DNA of 64,000 nt from Laetiporus sulphureus 93-53 (GCF_001632365.1 NW_024468515.1:732949-796948), one strand, 5' to 3'. Numbered from the stretch's first letter, positions 21,981 through 36,624 are shown. Notes: generated from the letters alone by a model not told the origin. A program made the numbers and translations.

Positions 21981-22882
21981 CTAGACGAGGTGTCGGGGCT
22001 CGGACGACTTCTCCTGCTCCCGCTTCTGCTCATACTGCTTCTTCCACTCCTCGAACATCTTCATCTGGTCGTCCTTCAGGGCCTGCATCTGTTTCATGTG
22101 CTCCTCGCGCTGTGCGCGGTTCTCCGCCAGTTTCTACAAGAGAAACGTTCTTGTCAGTCACAATGCACAATGAACAACATAAATTGCTCACCATCTTGAG
22201 ATTCTGCACCGTCGCAAGCACAGAGTCGAGCGTCGCTTCCGATAGCTCGGAGATCTGCGTCTTCAAGGATGAGCATTACGTGCAAAGCAGCAGGAACGAG
22301 AGAGCGACTCACGGTGTCGGTCGCCTGCTTGCCAAGGGCCTGGATGCGCTGCCTGTCCTCGTCCCAGCGATCCGAGGGCATCGGCGGGGGCGGGACGTGC
22401 GGTGGCTGGATGAGCGGTGGTGACTGCGCAGGCAACGTCGCCTGCTGAGCATCCTGCGTCGGTCCGGCGGCGGGAGCGTCCTTCCGTCCCCAAGGACCAT
22501 CGTGGTGGTGGTGCCAGCCGCCCCAGCCGCGGCGCCGCTCGCCGTCCGTGCCATTAGCATTATCGGCGAGACCGTCCTTCCGTCCCCAAGGGCCATCATG
22601 TTGGTGCCAACCGCCCCAGGCACGGCGCCGCTCGGTGTCCATGGTAGCAGCAGCATTCTCGCCGGGTGGTGGGTAGGCCTTCTGTGAGATGCATGCGCGC
22701 CAGCAATGGCGGTCCTTCCAGTCGGCGGCTTGGTGGGTCTTGATCCAGAAGCTGGCGGAGGCGGCGCCGACGACGAACCAGAAGAGGCGTGGGAAGAAGC
22801 GGCCGCCGCGGTGGCGGAAGGGGCGCATGCCCCACTGGTGGTGGAGGTAGTGGTGGTTCATCATGCCGTCTGGCTTCGACAT
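21981..22882 (-). CDS. Single-pass membrane protein of unknown function, His/Gly/Trp-rich
   Basis: Three exons (22882-22313, 22260-22192, 22133-21981) join in phase into 263 residues. After a His-rich start, one hydrophobic segment (FFPRLFWFVVGAASASFW, about residues 29-46) is a likely membrane anchor. Then follow two near-repeats of ERRR.(A/G)WGGW(H)..HDGPWGRKD, a Pro-rich linker, and a C-terminal charged coiled coil (ISELSEATLDSVLATVQNL, then KLAENRAQREEHMKQMQAL and EEWKKQYEQKREQEK). No enzymatic motif is seen. Similar short anchored coiled-coil proteins occur across agaricomycetes; I do not recognise a named family. Confidence 0.7.
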
Positions 22883-24079
22883 CGTGGGGTGGGGGTTCGC
22901 TTAGATGAGAGTTAAAAACGCAGATGAGGGATGGAATGGAGGATTGGCGTTGTGCACTGGTGTGATGGGGGAACACGCATCAGAGGCAGCAATTTATACG
23001 CCAAAAGGACAGACCGTGCAAGGTTCTTGACAGGGCGTGCCGAGGGGGTTCGTGTCGAGTGTGGCGGGCGCGGGCGTGACGGATGCGCCGGCCGTGCGGG
23101 TGGGCTGCAGGCCGAGGCGCTGCGTAATGCAAAAGCTGCAGTTCGGTGCTTGGAATCAGCTGCCGGCGGACGCGACATGCAGCGGGATCAGTCCAGACAT
23201 TAATTGCGCGTCTCTTCGGCAGCCGCCGAGGCGGCGAGAACACTGCCGCCACGATCACGTGTTCGGTGGCCCACCCTTCAAACGCCGCCAGTCGATGAGG
23301 TGGCGGCAGCCGATGAGGGAAAAGGTCGTCAGCGACGCCCGGCCGCGTAATTGATGATTCGTTTCGTTGTATCTGGCTCGACCACTATTCCTCTTTGTCA
23401 CAGCTGTGCTCACTTAGGGACTTGTGACCGTTCGAGATGAATCTACTCGTGAAACTGATCGGAGAAAGCGACCTGCACATCCTTCATTCACTTTCCATAT
23501 GATGCTCTGCACTTCGGCTCAATTGAGAGGCAGTCATTGTTGGAGCACCGGGTGGGGCAGCGTATGATGACTTGGCATTCTTTAAGTCTTAGTAAACCCC
23601 GCGAGAAACGGTGGCTTACTCCGCCCACATTCGCAAGCTGTTTGAAAGCGTCTCCAGAATTCATGCTATCTGGTTGTTCAACGTTCAACGTTCAGGCATC
23701 AACTAATGCCAAAGAGTGTCTTTGCGAAGCGGCAAGCTTCTGATGTATTGACTTTGCGCCAAATCCAATGCAGGTTGAGTCAACAAGAGGTCGGATGCTA
23801 CTGCAACCGACTGCTGTATGGAAAGGGAACACAGTGCTTGATGACCGTCACGGTTTGACACTTGTCCACGTAGGTTGCGTCTGGTCGATAACAGGAGAGC
23901 TAACTGAGTGAGCGTTTGAATCCGAGTTCTTTTTTGTAGGATAAGTGTCGGTAACTTCCGAAGTAAGTTACCAATTTCGGATCTTATCAAACCCATTTCC
24001 TCTCGGTGTTCAAGTTGGTTTGGATCGACGTCCTTTCTCTGCAGCCACAGCTTTGCTTCCCGTCCGAACGTTTGCAATC
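22883..24079. other. Intergenic between the anchored protein and U2AF
   Basis: Divergent promoter space of 1.2 kb. The first 450 bp are very GC-rich and open in several frames on both strands, which is expected from composition. No gene is supported. A plausible TATA-like word for the minus gene (TATAAA) is at 22993-22998. Confidence 0.4.
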
Positions 24080-26301
<2,222 letters not shown>

Positions 26302-27544
26302 AGTTGCGGATCGGATGGTTCATGGGAGCGCTCGGTCGAGAGGTTTCGAGATGTATGTGCGTGCGAGATGTTGAATGCTTCGGTAAATCTAACGTAGGTG
26401 CTACTGTCAGCTTCTGTGTATTTGCTATGGATGCTCGTTGATACAGAGATTAATTTCACGACAATAAATCGTCCCTTGTATCTACCACAGCGACGGTATG
26501 TTGCTGAAGTGGATACGACGTTCTGTTGCCATAACAGCGCAAAACGACCTAATATCATCCCGGAGTATCTGTCGTTTCGTGTGCGCATAATGACTTCTCA
26601 GACATTCGGGCCTCAAAGGCCGTTTTCTGCAGTAGCGTGCGGTGGCGACCACGGAAGTATGTGGATGTCTAATATGCAGGTGCACTCGCGCGGACGATGC
26701 ATGATACTGTTGATGCCGCTCCCTAAATCGGCACGCGGAAGCCCGCGGAAATCGCTGCTAGCTCGGGGCGTATGGATTATATTTGTCTGTATAGTGTGCG
26801 CGTTCACGGTTATCTGACACTCCAGGACGAAATGTATGCGTAATCGAGCGGAAATCCATCGGTTGTATGTGATCTACTACTTGGCTTTGATCAACCTTAG
26901 CTGAGAGAAGACCGTTTTGGAGACAGAAAAGGTGCCTGGCGCCCGGAGAAAAGCAAAGATTATGACATTGCTCGAGGAGAATGAGGTCAGGTCGAGGGAG
27001 TGGTCGGCGCCTTGTGCTTTGCTGCATCGCGCCTCGTTGCGCCTCGTTGCATCACCTTGCACGGACAAGTAGTGCTCCTTTGCATCACTCTGCATGGCGC
27101 GGAAGTACTTGTTCCCTGGTATATAATCTTTTCGTCATAGTCTTTTTATGTTGGTCCTGTTGACTTTCCCAGCCAGCCTGCTGCACGGCCAGGAGTTCGG
27201 GAGTCGCCCGCTCTCTAGAAGATGGCTCCACGGGGCCAAACCGATGGCCCGTCCCATTGTAGCCGCGCCCTATTATATACACGCGCGCTACTACTCTCCC
27301 ACGCCGGTGGCGCAGGTCGCACCGGGGCCTCTCGCATCTGCGCTCCGTGCCCAGATCAACAGGTCCCTCATTGTATGATTCATTCTATTCAACGTATTGA
27401 GATACAGATACAAAGACCCGTTTCATTCCATTCCATCCAGATCTAGTCCGAATGTCAAGTCGTCCGTGTCCATGCAGCCATGAGACGTATGAAACACGGT
27501 GCGAAACATCAGAATACGGACAGCCCACAATTGCGACATAGCAG
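26302..27544. other. Intergenic between U2AF and copy B
   Basis: The two genes converge here. Short frames (26398-26817 and others) have no recognisable features. A short GCATCGCGCCTCGTTGC-type repetition occurs near 27024-27050. Nothing else seen. Confidence 0.45.
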
Positions 27545-29855
27545 CTACTTCTGCGGCCTTGACCTAGTGCTTCGCTCTGTCTTAGGTGGCTTGTCGGGGC
27601 AAAGGCCTCTTTTATCCTCGACCCACTGGCTGAAAAATGCTGGCATTTCTGCTGCTCCCATCATCTGCTGCTTCCTCAAGTTGCTCTTCATCGGGGAGAC
27701 CAACTGACGCCCGTCCTGACCGACCTTGCTCGTACTATAGATCGAATGCCAAATGTCCACACGCGCCAACAGAGCCTCCCAACTGCTGATATTGTTCACC
27801 GGTCCCAGTGTCCTGCTGCTCATTCCAGAGCACCAGATGTCATACGTTCGGAACCGTGCATCTTTTGCACGCTCTGCAGCAGGTGGCTGTGGTCGGACGT
27901 GCACCGCCGCCGTCTTAGCGCCGAAAGCGAAGACGATGCGAATGATAGGAACAGGTGTCTTGTGGTCCTCTGGCTCCTCTCCGTCGAACAACTGAAGGCG
28001 TGCGGGATCCATCAGGTCATGCAAGCTCCAGTCAGGCTCGTGCGTGTCGCGAGAATCAAGCGTGACCTGGACCAGGACCAAGCCGGTGTTATTGATGGAG
28101 AGTTTTGGACTGGAAGCACAGAATGCAAACATGAGGTCGACGATGCCCGACTGACAGTTACCACAAATTATCATGGCTGAGCGGCTGTGGAATCGAACCA
28201 TATACACGCGCTTGACAACGCCGTCGTCGTGTACCTCGAACTGGTGGTTGAAGTGGAAGCAAGCACCCTGGAGATCGTCCTTCAATGTGAACTTTTTGGA
28301 CGTCGGCACCTTGCCGCCAGACGGCCGAGCCTTGAGGATGTCTTCCCTGGCGGTGGGGAAAAGGGCGGTGAGGTAATCCAATAAAGGGACGACGCGGGCC
28401 TCCTCTTTCCCCTTCCCATGCTCAATTGCCTTTCTGACCATGGCATCACGATGCAGGAGCAGAATAGCTGAGGCTACAAGGTCACCTCGGTCTCCCACAT
28501 GGATGGAGAAACCTGACAAGACTGGTACAAGAGCAGTGACAGGATCGAAGTCTTGCATTAACTCTGCTGCGGCCTCAGCCAAGAGAGGTTCAGAGCCCGA
28601 CGTGGACTTCATCGTCTTCGATCTCTCATCGACCTCCAGGCAGATGCGCATATGCGATTCCACCTGCTCCCGCTCCTCGGGGAGAATATAGTTTATTGAG
28701 TGGAACTGGAGCGCAAGTCGCTGGGACAAACAAGCAAACTTCTGCTGAGAAGTCAGCAGAGTGTCGAGGGACTTGAGTTTGCAATCCTCTTTCTCTGAAT
28801 AGATTGCTACGATGTTCTCATTGAGCAACTTCATTTTGGCGAATGCAATTATGCCCTTCTTGACATCATCCGATCCATGCTGATATTGGGTTCCAAGACT
28901 GACACACAGATCGTCAGCAAGTAAAGATAGGAGTCATATTCATCACTCACAGCGGACGGCCATGATTCGCCATATAACCATCCTTGACAGCCTCACCGAG
29001 CAAAAGCATAGAATCTGGATCGAAAGGATTCTCCTTCATAAGATGGTCATACCCTAGATCTGTATATGGAGGGATCGACTTGATTACGCCGAAGTTGATC
29101 CTTGTCGATTGATCATGGTCTTGCGCAGGTGTGAACTGATCAACCTTCCCCATGGTAGAGAGGAAAAGGGAGAACACTTCCATAGTGTTCAAACCCCGCA
29201 AGGCTTGTCGCAATGGACGACCGCTAACAGGCGCGGTGCGATTCCCAGTAGCAAAGAAAGCCAGAAGCACGAGGAGCCGGTTGGTCTGAACTACGACAAG
29301 TACGAGCGGAGTGACTAGCGAGATGAGAGGAACTAGAGCCACCAGCGTGGCGACTATCAGAATCGACTGGACCATGAGAACCAGACGGTCCAGTTGGGGC
29401 AGGCCCGACTGCAGGGCACTGTGGTTTCCTGGCGGTGGCGATGGGGGGACGAGAGTCCGACTTGCACGACTCCGAATGGGATTGAAGATGGTTGGCTTGC
29501 GAGATCGCCGTGGCCTGCTTATGGAGCAGCTGGTTGACTGACTCATAGTTGTAGCTCGTACGAGGGCCGCCAGCAGCAGGTGAGACATCCTTCTTGACGG
29601 GACCAAGCTCTGGCTTCTTCTCCTCCATTCGGCTGCATGTCTTCTTGAACTCGAGAGGCATGCCGTCGATGTTGTCCTCGTCGACCTTAACATCCTCCAT
29701 CGCCTTCTCCTTGCCTTGCCCTGGTCTTTCGTCTGGATGCCCTCCTCGGGAACGACCCCAACCTCAACCTCCTCCTGGACCATCTCCGGCTTGACAGGGA
29801 GGGCCTGTTGCTCCAGACTGCGAGCCGTCGATGTACTAGTCAGCCGTCCACACAT
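27545..29855 (-). CDS. Repeat-gene copy B: conserved C-terminal region, agaricomycete protein of unknown function
   Basis: Exon 28898-27545 (451 codons, stop at 27545) joins in phase through a 52-nt intron to the frame above 28951, giving NPFDPDSMLLLGEAVKDGY followed by ANHGRPLLGTQYQHGSDDVK. The conserved part has mixed helix and strand character with blocks LKSLDTLLTSQQKFACLSQR, PVLSGFSIHVGDRGDL, RPSGGKVPTSKKFTLKDDL and a C-terminal LFDGEEPEDHKTPVPIIRIVFAFG. Such proteins recur in agaricomycete genomes without assigned function. Upstream of about 29270 a Ser/Gly-rich linker is open in two frames; the natural-looking frame (29224-29700, with KKDVSPAAGGPRTSYNYES) differs from the C-terminal frame, so either an intron near 29230-29290 is missed or there is a frameshift. 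Confidence 0.5.
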
Positions 29856-30636
29856 ACCTTCGCGTCGATCACCTTCTTGGCCAACATGATGACCAGCTTG
29901 ACTAAGGGGCCAACAGGTGAGAGTGCTTTCGCCTTCTGGTCGACCACCTTCTTGGCCAACATGAGGATCAATGTAACAGGAGTGTCGACAGGCGAGGGAG
30001 AACTGGATCTCCGGCCGAGTACCTTCTGGGCCAACATGAGGATGAGTGCGACGGGAGGGACCACATCCGGGACCGGATTCGACTGCTTGACACTGTCCTT
30101 GGGGCGGTACAGGAGCATGTACCGCACGAAAGCCAGCTTGTCAAGGCCACATTGAGGTGATGTCTATGACCCCGACGATGCCGAGAGGACCGAGCACCCT
30201 GAGCGCGACTGCTGAAACCGTCGGGACGTTGTTGAACGCGTCCGGTGCGAGCCCGTACGGTGCTAGGGCTTTGAGAACATCCTTCGCGTCCCCGGTCACG
30301 AATAGCTTCGTTACGGGGTCGCGGAGGACCTTTGCCATCGGCTGACAACGCGGTGCAATGGCGTCAGCCACCATGCCAGACAACTTTAGAGCAGACGACG
30401 CACCTGGTGCAAGCCGACGGACATGCAGGACGGGGTTGGATTGACTAGGAAGAGCGAGGCCGGCGCTCTCCTGGGACAATTTCAACCCATCCGAGCTGTC
30501 TTCCAACCATGGACCGCCTTGAAGAGCACTTCTCAGATACTTCTCCAACTTTACCAGGAGATAGCACCGAACGACGATTGGTAGACAGAGGAGGGTACCG
30601 AGGGGGAGCAGGGGTGTTAGCCTCAACGGCGTTCAT
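29856..30636 (-). pseudogene. Copy B 5' part, with two single-base losses relative to copy A
   Basis: The start codon at 30636 and the following residues (MNAVEANTPAPPRYPPLSTN) match copy A. The block LVKLEKYLRSALQGGPWLED..MAKVLRDPVTKLFVTGDAKD..VSAVALRVLGPLGIVG is open on 30141-30626. It then breaks: against copy A, one base is missing in the segment encoding IVDYHL and another about 20 bp later (near 30150-30165), so the downstream LILMLA repeat lies in another frame. The 5' part therefore looks inactivated unless an unrecognised intron corrects it. Confidence 0.5.
29860..30084 (-). repeat. 75-bp coding repeat, three units
   Basis: On the plus strand the word ACCTTCT(T)GG..CCAACATGA recurs at 29871, 29946 and 30021, a period of exactly 75 bp. 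The minus strand encodes three 25-residue units of the type V.PPVALILMLAQKV, VDTPVTLILMLAKKV and VGPLVKLVIMLAKKV. Copy A has two units. Confidence 0.75.
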
Positions 30637-30699
30637 AGTCGATATGAATTGTCGTCAAAATCAGAGTTGTTCTTGGGGAGAAAAGACAGGGCGGAGAGA

Positions 30700-30706
30700 T
30701 TTATAT
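30700..30706 (-). promoter_or_regulatory. Candidate TATA box of copy B
   Basis: The minus strand reads GATATAAATC about 65 nt upstream of the copy B start codon. The surrounding bases resemble the corresponding upstream region of copy A. Confidence 0.35.
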
Positions 30707-32145
30707 CTTGACTGGCCCCAAATGAACGAGGGATATGAGATGCAGCAGCAAAGAAGGCTCGAGAATGGGCTCCCGATAATGTTTTCATGCTGGTAGATCT
30801 TGAGCAGACTAGATACGACCACAGAGCAGCGTGAGCAGGCGCGAAATCTTGGAAAGACTGCAGAAAGCAACGCTGGCAAGACGCGAGGAGACGCGCGGTT
30901 GTGGCACGCCTTACACGGTCACGTGGTTCCACATATTCCGCCGCAGAGCAAGGCTCAATCCCAGGTGAACGACCGACGAAGCTTGAAGCTTTGAAGCTCA
31001 AGACCATGTAGGTGGACTTTTCTTCTCATCTAAGTACAAAATGGATTGCCCAGCATTCAAGGGGATGGGAAACCACAGGAGACCCATCTAGCGCTGATGG
31101 ATACTCATGTAACGCACGGTCCTCATTGCATGCCGACTTCCAGAAGAGTTATGCATGTAGCACCTCACAGGCGCATCAACCCCACTAAGGCGAGAAGTAC
31201 TATCGGAGCTCGTATACGAGAGGACAGTTCTGCCTGTTATAGGCTATCGTGACACCAACCCCGAGGCTCCACTTTCAGCGCGGCATCTATGATCTATGTG
31301 GCACCTTCGCCACTATAGCATCCCAGAGTACATCATATTGTCCGCATATAAGTTATCGTGTTGAGGGCTGTAAAGTCTCAGAGCATTCCCAGGTCGTGGC
31401 TCTGCCGAGACGAGAAATGCGACATACCATGTGTCGTATGCTGAGAAACATCCTCCATGCCATCTCTTGTAGTTACAGCTCACGCGTAAGCACGACTAAT
31501 AAAAGCAACAATGCCGCTGCAGACGTTCGCATGAGATTCGAAGGTGTCCCAAACGTACTGGTTTGCTATAACTCGCGATTCTTTGCAAAACTGCCTGTCG
31601 TAGCGCAGTATAAGAGGGGTCTGAGGCCTCTCATCGTTCTGTCCGCCTCCGATTGCCGTTGACATTCCCTGCGCCCGAGGTGCGAAATATCGGCAGCTGA
31701 AACGTCCGTACATGACAATTGACGTTGATGTCGACCGCCTCGGTAGAGCCGATATATCGGAGACGTTCGACCGTGAGTACACTTTGACTATTCAAGATGT
31801 GCAGGTACTGTTTTGACCTCCGAGTGAACGTAAGATGCATGGAAGCAGCATCATGTCGTTCAGGTGATGCGCGTGAGGATGAAGAGCCGCTTCTTCATCA
31901 GATATCCTTGTGCCGTTGCTGACGACGATTTCCACGACACGGGCCGTCGTGGAAATCCGCTGATCCTCTGGTGTGTGCACTTGGGCGATGCGGTAGGCAG
32001 CGAATTTGCGGAGAACAACGCCGAGTATGACGTGCAAATACGAGGCTCTGATTGGCCGCGCTGGGTGTGGAAGAAACCGATGCTGATGTAAGCAAGCCTT
32101 CGGGCAGGGCGACCGGACGGGTACTCTCTACTGCAAAACACAACC
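30707..32145. other. Intergenic, no gene seen
   Basis: Divergent space between copy B and the zinc-finger gene. The longest frame, 31249-31662, has no domain or splice support. Nothing else is apparent. Confidence 0.4.
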
Positions 32146-34323
32146 ATGGCCAATCCTGCCTCATCAGGCACGCTATCTCCCGCCCACCCTCATTTCGCCC
32201 GCCTCGACGTCGCCGCTGCCTGCAATTTTGGCGTGGCACGTTACTCTCATCTTCCGATCCGCTTCACCGCCTCCTTCCCTTCCAGGCTTCAGCACTTTTC
32301 CGACCTCAGAACCACCACCAGGACCACAGACGAGGCCATGCACGATGGCGAACCTTTACCAATTATTTCTGGCAGATGCCCCTGCGGTGGAGAAGGCAGC
32401 ATCTCAGTCGCCTGCGAGCAGTGCGCTGACGCCTGTGCCAGCCTCCCCTGCACCGCCGAATTGAGCTCCGAGTGCACGGAGCAGTGTGTTGTCGTCCCCT
32501 GTAACGACGCCCATCACGACGACACACCTCTAGATAAACCGTGCGAGCCTTGTGATTTGACGTGCCAGAATGGCGCGGATTGTACCGGCCTCGAGGAATT
32601 TGTGAGCCTTAATCTTCGACTGCCTGCAGGAAGCTCACCGATGCCCCTCTCTTCTCAGTTTCAATGCTGCAACGACTATCACGGTTACCTATCCGAGCCG
32701 AGAAACTTCTCCACAGACACGATACAGCCCAACAATACCTTCTCTTGGGACCCGTCGTTTACGGCGCTCCTCTGTGGTTGCACTGATCCTCCACAACCTG
32801 GGCACCCTCAGGCTAGCCACAGTAACATGAGCTCAGTGGACTCCACGTCACCGACCCCACAGCTCACACCAAGTCCCGTTTTCCCTCCCGCGTCCGAGCC
32901 CACCGCACAGCCTAGCCCTGTCATATCTCATGTCATATCTCAAGCGCAGGAACGAATGCCACAGTACTATCCCACCCCGGAGTCGACGCACTCGCCGCGG
33001 CCCCAGACCCTTATGCACAAATGTCAATGGGCGAACTGCTTCGCGGCGTTCAACTCGCTCGGCGAGCTCGTCGGGCACGTCAACCTCCAGCACCTCCGCC
33101 TGCCTTCACCCTTCTCGGCTGCCAGCGGTTCGGAGCTCGGGACGATGATGCAGATGCAGCAGCCAGTCCCGGATGAGAACTCGCAGGCACAGGCGCGGGC
33201 GAATGCACTCTCCTGCCTGTGGGCGGATTGCCAGATCTATCCGACGCCGCAGTCGATTCCGGGCCCGTCGACGGGCAATTCGATTGACACTGCGTTGGGC
33301 ATCCTCGCGAGCCATCTGCTCGAGGACCACTTAGGGCTGCCTATACGTTCGCCGAAGCAAGAGCAGAATGCAACACAGCCGAGCCAACACCCGCAGACAA
33401 AACAGCATTCGGACCCACCTTCTCTTTCTGCGATGCAGCCTCCGGCACCGTTCGCCCAAGGCCTGCCGACGCCGCGTCCAGAGCATGACTGCGCTGAGTC
33501 ATCGGCGCATGTCTGCCGTTGGACTGGTTGTGGACAGACCTTCCCATCTTGTGATGAGCTCACCGCACATATCGCAATGACGCATGTCGGTGGTGGCCGG
33601 GCGCATTATGATTGCCATTGGGATACTTGTTCCCGCCACGATGATCACGGATTTGCAAGTAAGCAGAAAATCCTCCGGCATTTGCAAGTGAGATATTTTC
33701 GGCGTCTATCTATGGCTGTGAATTTTTGCTGATGCTGAAAATTGCCAGAGCCATACTGGACATAGGCCGTTCCAGTGCGAGATTTGCCGACAAAATTTCT
33801 CCGAGGCCGCGACGTTGGCACAGCACATGCGTCGTCACACACAGGAAAGTAAGTCGAATTCAAGCTATTGGCTTTCTGCTCCCTTTCAACGGGTCTCCCT
33901 TCATAGAGCCATACGTGTGTGACTATCCCGGCTGTGGGAAAGCATTTGCCATCACTGGAGCATTGACGATCCACAAGCGCACCCACAATGGCCACAAACC
34001 GTTCAAATGCACCTATTGTGACCGGTGAGCAACTCTTAGTTGAGTTGACCGTATTTACCTACTGGATTCTGACAGGGCCTTCGCCGAGTCATCGAACCTT
34101 TCGAAACATGTGCGTATCCGATCCTTTCTCATCCTGATTGGCTGACCGACTGATTGGTTGCCGTTGTCGCTGGTAGCTGCGCACACACACCGGTGCGAGG
34201 CCGTATTCGTGTGCAGAGCCAGGCTGCAACAAGTCCTTCGCTCGGCCGGACCAGCTCGGGAGGCATCAAAATGTCCATAGGAAGAAGACTGGTGGGGCTA
34301 GCACTGCGAAGGCGGCGGGCTGA
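32146..34323 (+). CDS. C2H2 zinc-finger transcription factor, Zap1-like, with Cys-rich N-terminus
   Basis: Five exons (32146-33687, 33749-33848, 33907-34024, 34076-34109, 34177-34323) join in phase into 646 residues. A Cys-rich segment (about residues 79-150, 13 cysteines in CxC, CxxC and CxxxC spacing) is followed by a long Ser/Pro/Gln linker containing two divergent fingers ([12 protein letters not shown] and CLWADCQ..H..H). Five clustered C2H2 fingers form the C-terminus, from [19 protein letters not shown] through [36 protein letters not shown] and [17 protein letters not shown] to [19 protein letters not shown], plus a partly degenerate one ([20 protein letters not shown]). The split arrangement and finger order resemble fungal zinc-responsive Zap1/ZafA. 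An in-frame ATG at 32338 is an alternative start. A zinc role is an inference. Confidence 0.8.
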
Positions 34324-34605
34324 CATGCGAGAGATGGGTGATGGACTGCGTAGACATTGCTGGAGAAGTGGCATTTTTGTGTATAGTATGATCTACTACG
34401 TTCCAGTTGTCCCGTCGTTCGAGGTCACCATAGGCTCTCGAACAATATAGCTTTGCGTTGCGGTGCACGATGAGACCGATTGCGGGCCGTCTGTCCGACA
34501 TAGTACGCTGTTGAGCGTGAATATTGCGCACGAGCGTTTTGGCGCAAGGTTTGACGGATGACGGGCCGTTCTGTATGGTGTGATAATGCTGTTTTGTTAG
34601 GATGC

Positions 34606-35889
34606 TTAATCCCCAGTCCATCCCAACCTGCATAGGTCCCTCCTACATTCTTCCGTCTCCTTCTTCACTCGAGCCATATCTTCGACAATCTGCGCGAACC
34701 CGCCCTCTCCTCCACCCACAAGGAGCATTAAGTTATCATATTCCGCTATGCGTGCGTCTAGAGCACGCTCTTCTTCTTCCTGTTCGCGCTGCTTTGCAAA
34801 GAGTTTCTCATGTGCAGCGAGGAGTGCATTGTTCATCGTGCAGTCTGGGTCTGACCGTGAAATGTAGCCATACAATGCGTTGTATGCGCGCGTGCGGATG
34901 AGAGAGAGCTTGAGGAGGCTGGCCTCAATGGTCGCGGATAGAACGTCGGCTTGTGTGGCCCGAGTTTCATTTAGAAGCGGTGGCAGGGTCGTCAGGGCTT
35001 CCACTAGTTGTTCTTGCAGGCGAGGATGAATCTATATGCGCTTCTCAGACCTTCATTTACGGTCGGCCGGAATACGCCACTGACCTCGTTGATTTCGGTT
35101 ACTAGTTGGTGTATCTGAGCTTGAGCGTCTTGGACAGCAGATCGCTCTTGCAATATTCTTTCTTGCTGCGCTCGTATCCGTTCTGGGAGCGCATACGCGA
35201 GACGTAGCTGCTCCTCCGCATTCCCAGCTAAAAATTGCAAATTAGTCAATGACGCTGGCGGCCGTAGGGGAGACATACCACATTCATCTGAGTAGTATTC
35301 TTGCATGGCACATAACGTTTTCTTGAGTTCCGTAGAGACTTGGGCCTCGATAACGGATGTCATCTAGCATACAATGAGCTATCATGAGTATACATCGGAC
35401 AACAAGGTACCAGGTCGCAAAAGGTCGCTATGATTCTATAAATCACTGCACATGCCTTACAGGAGACAAGGAGATGAGCCTCCTGAGATCAGTCAGAGAA
35501 AGGCCTCCTGGCATGGGCTTCCCGAACACGGGTTGTGGAACCTTGCTCTCGTCTGAGTTGCTCGGCGAATCTTGACTCTCAATGGCACCATCATTCAGTA
35601 ATACTTCAGCCGACACATATTGAAGCCAATCGAGTATGACGCGTCTCTTTTCAACAGGTGCACATCTTGCCGCACGTTCAAGATGGTCACCGAGGATCTT
35701 GGCTTCTAAACGCTTCTTGCTATTACTCGAATCTGAGAGTTGTTGAGAAGAGCTTGACTCGGCCTATTTGCATAATAATGACCTGAACGCCCGGAACAGA
35801 CTCGATAGTGCTCACAAGCCTCATGTCAGTCATACTGGAAAAGACGTCTTGGAGAAAAGTCGACGAGAGAGCCAGGACATGCTCGGCAT
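34606..35889 (-). CDS. Coiled-coil protein, function unknown (possibly HAUS4-like)
   Basis: Five exons (35889-35836, 35763-35461, 35363-35279, 35227-35085, 35031-34606) join in phase into 336 residues. After a Ser-rich start, the protein has a helical N-terminal block (KILGDHLERAARCAPVEKRR..LDWLQYVS), a short linker GGLSLTDLRRLISLS, and then almost continuous coiled coil (EEQLRLAYALPERIRAQQER, LQERSAVQDAQAQIHQLVTE, EASLLKLSLIRTRAYNALYGY, EKLFAKQREQEEEERALDAR). No catalytic motif is visible. The layout and length are reminiscent of augmin subunit HAUS4, but this is a weak resemblance from memory of the family. An 18-bp CRE-like palindrome lies 19 bp upstream of the start. It converges with the zinc-finger gene. 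Confidence 0.65.
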
Positions 35890-36624
35890 CGGTGGCGACG
35901 ACAAAAAGCGCGTGACGTCACGCGCGATTTCGTATTTCGTACAGTTACGTCACGGATCACAAAAACCAACCATTATGATACTCACTAGCCGCATTTTTGG
36001 AAGCAAAGGGAAATGATATCTCTCCTCCGTATAATGCGCTCGGCTAGCTTGACACTATTATGTGACAGCATTATTCTATAGTCAGTGTGAAACGATTTTG
36101 CGGTGGCCCCAAACTACAGCACTTGCTATTTGGGGAATTCCGGCACGTGGACAGGCGTCGCTCTAAATTTAGAAGGTACCGTTTCTCTCCTTCAAACCTC
36201 TTCAAACCATGCCGACGGCGCCCTGCTAGTTGATCATCGTATATTCATGGGTATATGCGCATATATATGTGTACAGAAGATCTAACGTGCGAACATTAGC
36301 AGCTGAACAGCAATATTTACTGATACTTTGATTGTTATACCGAAAACCAAGAGAACATGCGACACAATGGCCCGGACGGTCTACTACGAGGAATATCATA
36401 AACATGCAAGATATGAGTCCGTGATTACTTAACGCCATACATATGCAAAGGAACGTGGAGGTCTGGACCATCAAGAACGAGTGGTGCGGAACAATGCCAG
36501 TAAGTAGTCGAAAGCGCCGGAGTCCCTAGAAGACCTTGTTGACTTGATGCTCGGAGAGCTTGATATGATAGAAGCCTGAGCACAATATTGGCGTGGTTTG
36601 TCATTTTTCAATCGAATGAACGTG
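35890..36624. other. Intergenic, no gene beyond the CRE-like site
   Basis: Between the coiled-coil gene start and the 3' end of the large disordered protein gene. Frame 36471-36692 (minus) overlaps the disordered-protein 3' end in another frame and is probably a shadow. Confidence 0.4.
35908..35925. promoter_or_regulatory. Perfect 18-bp CRE-like palindrome
   Basis: GCGCGTGACGTCACGCGC is its own reverse complement and contains the CRE/ATF octamer TGACGTCA. It ends 19 bp upstream of the start codon of the coiled-coil gene (minus). A half site (TACGTCAC) follows at 35946-35953. bZIP factors of the ATF/CREB type bind such sites. Confidence 0.55.
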
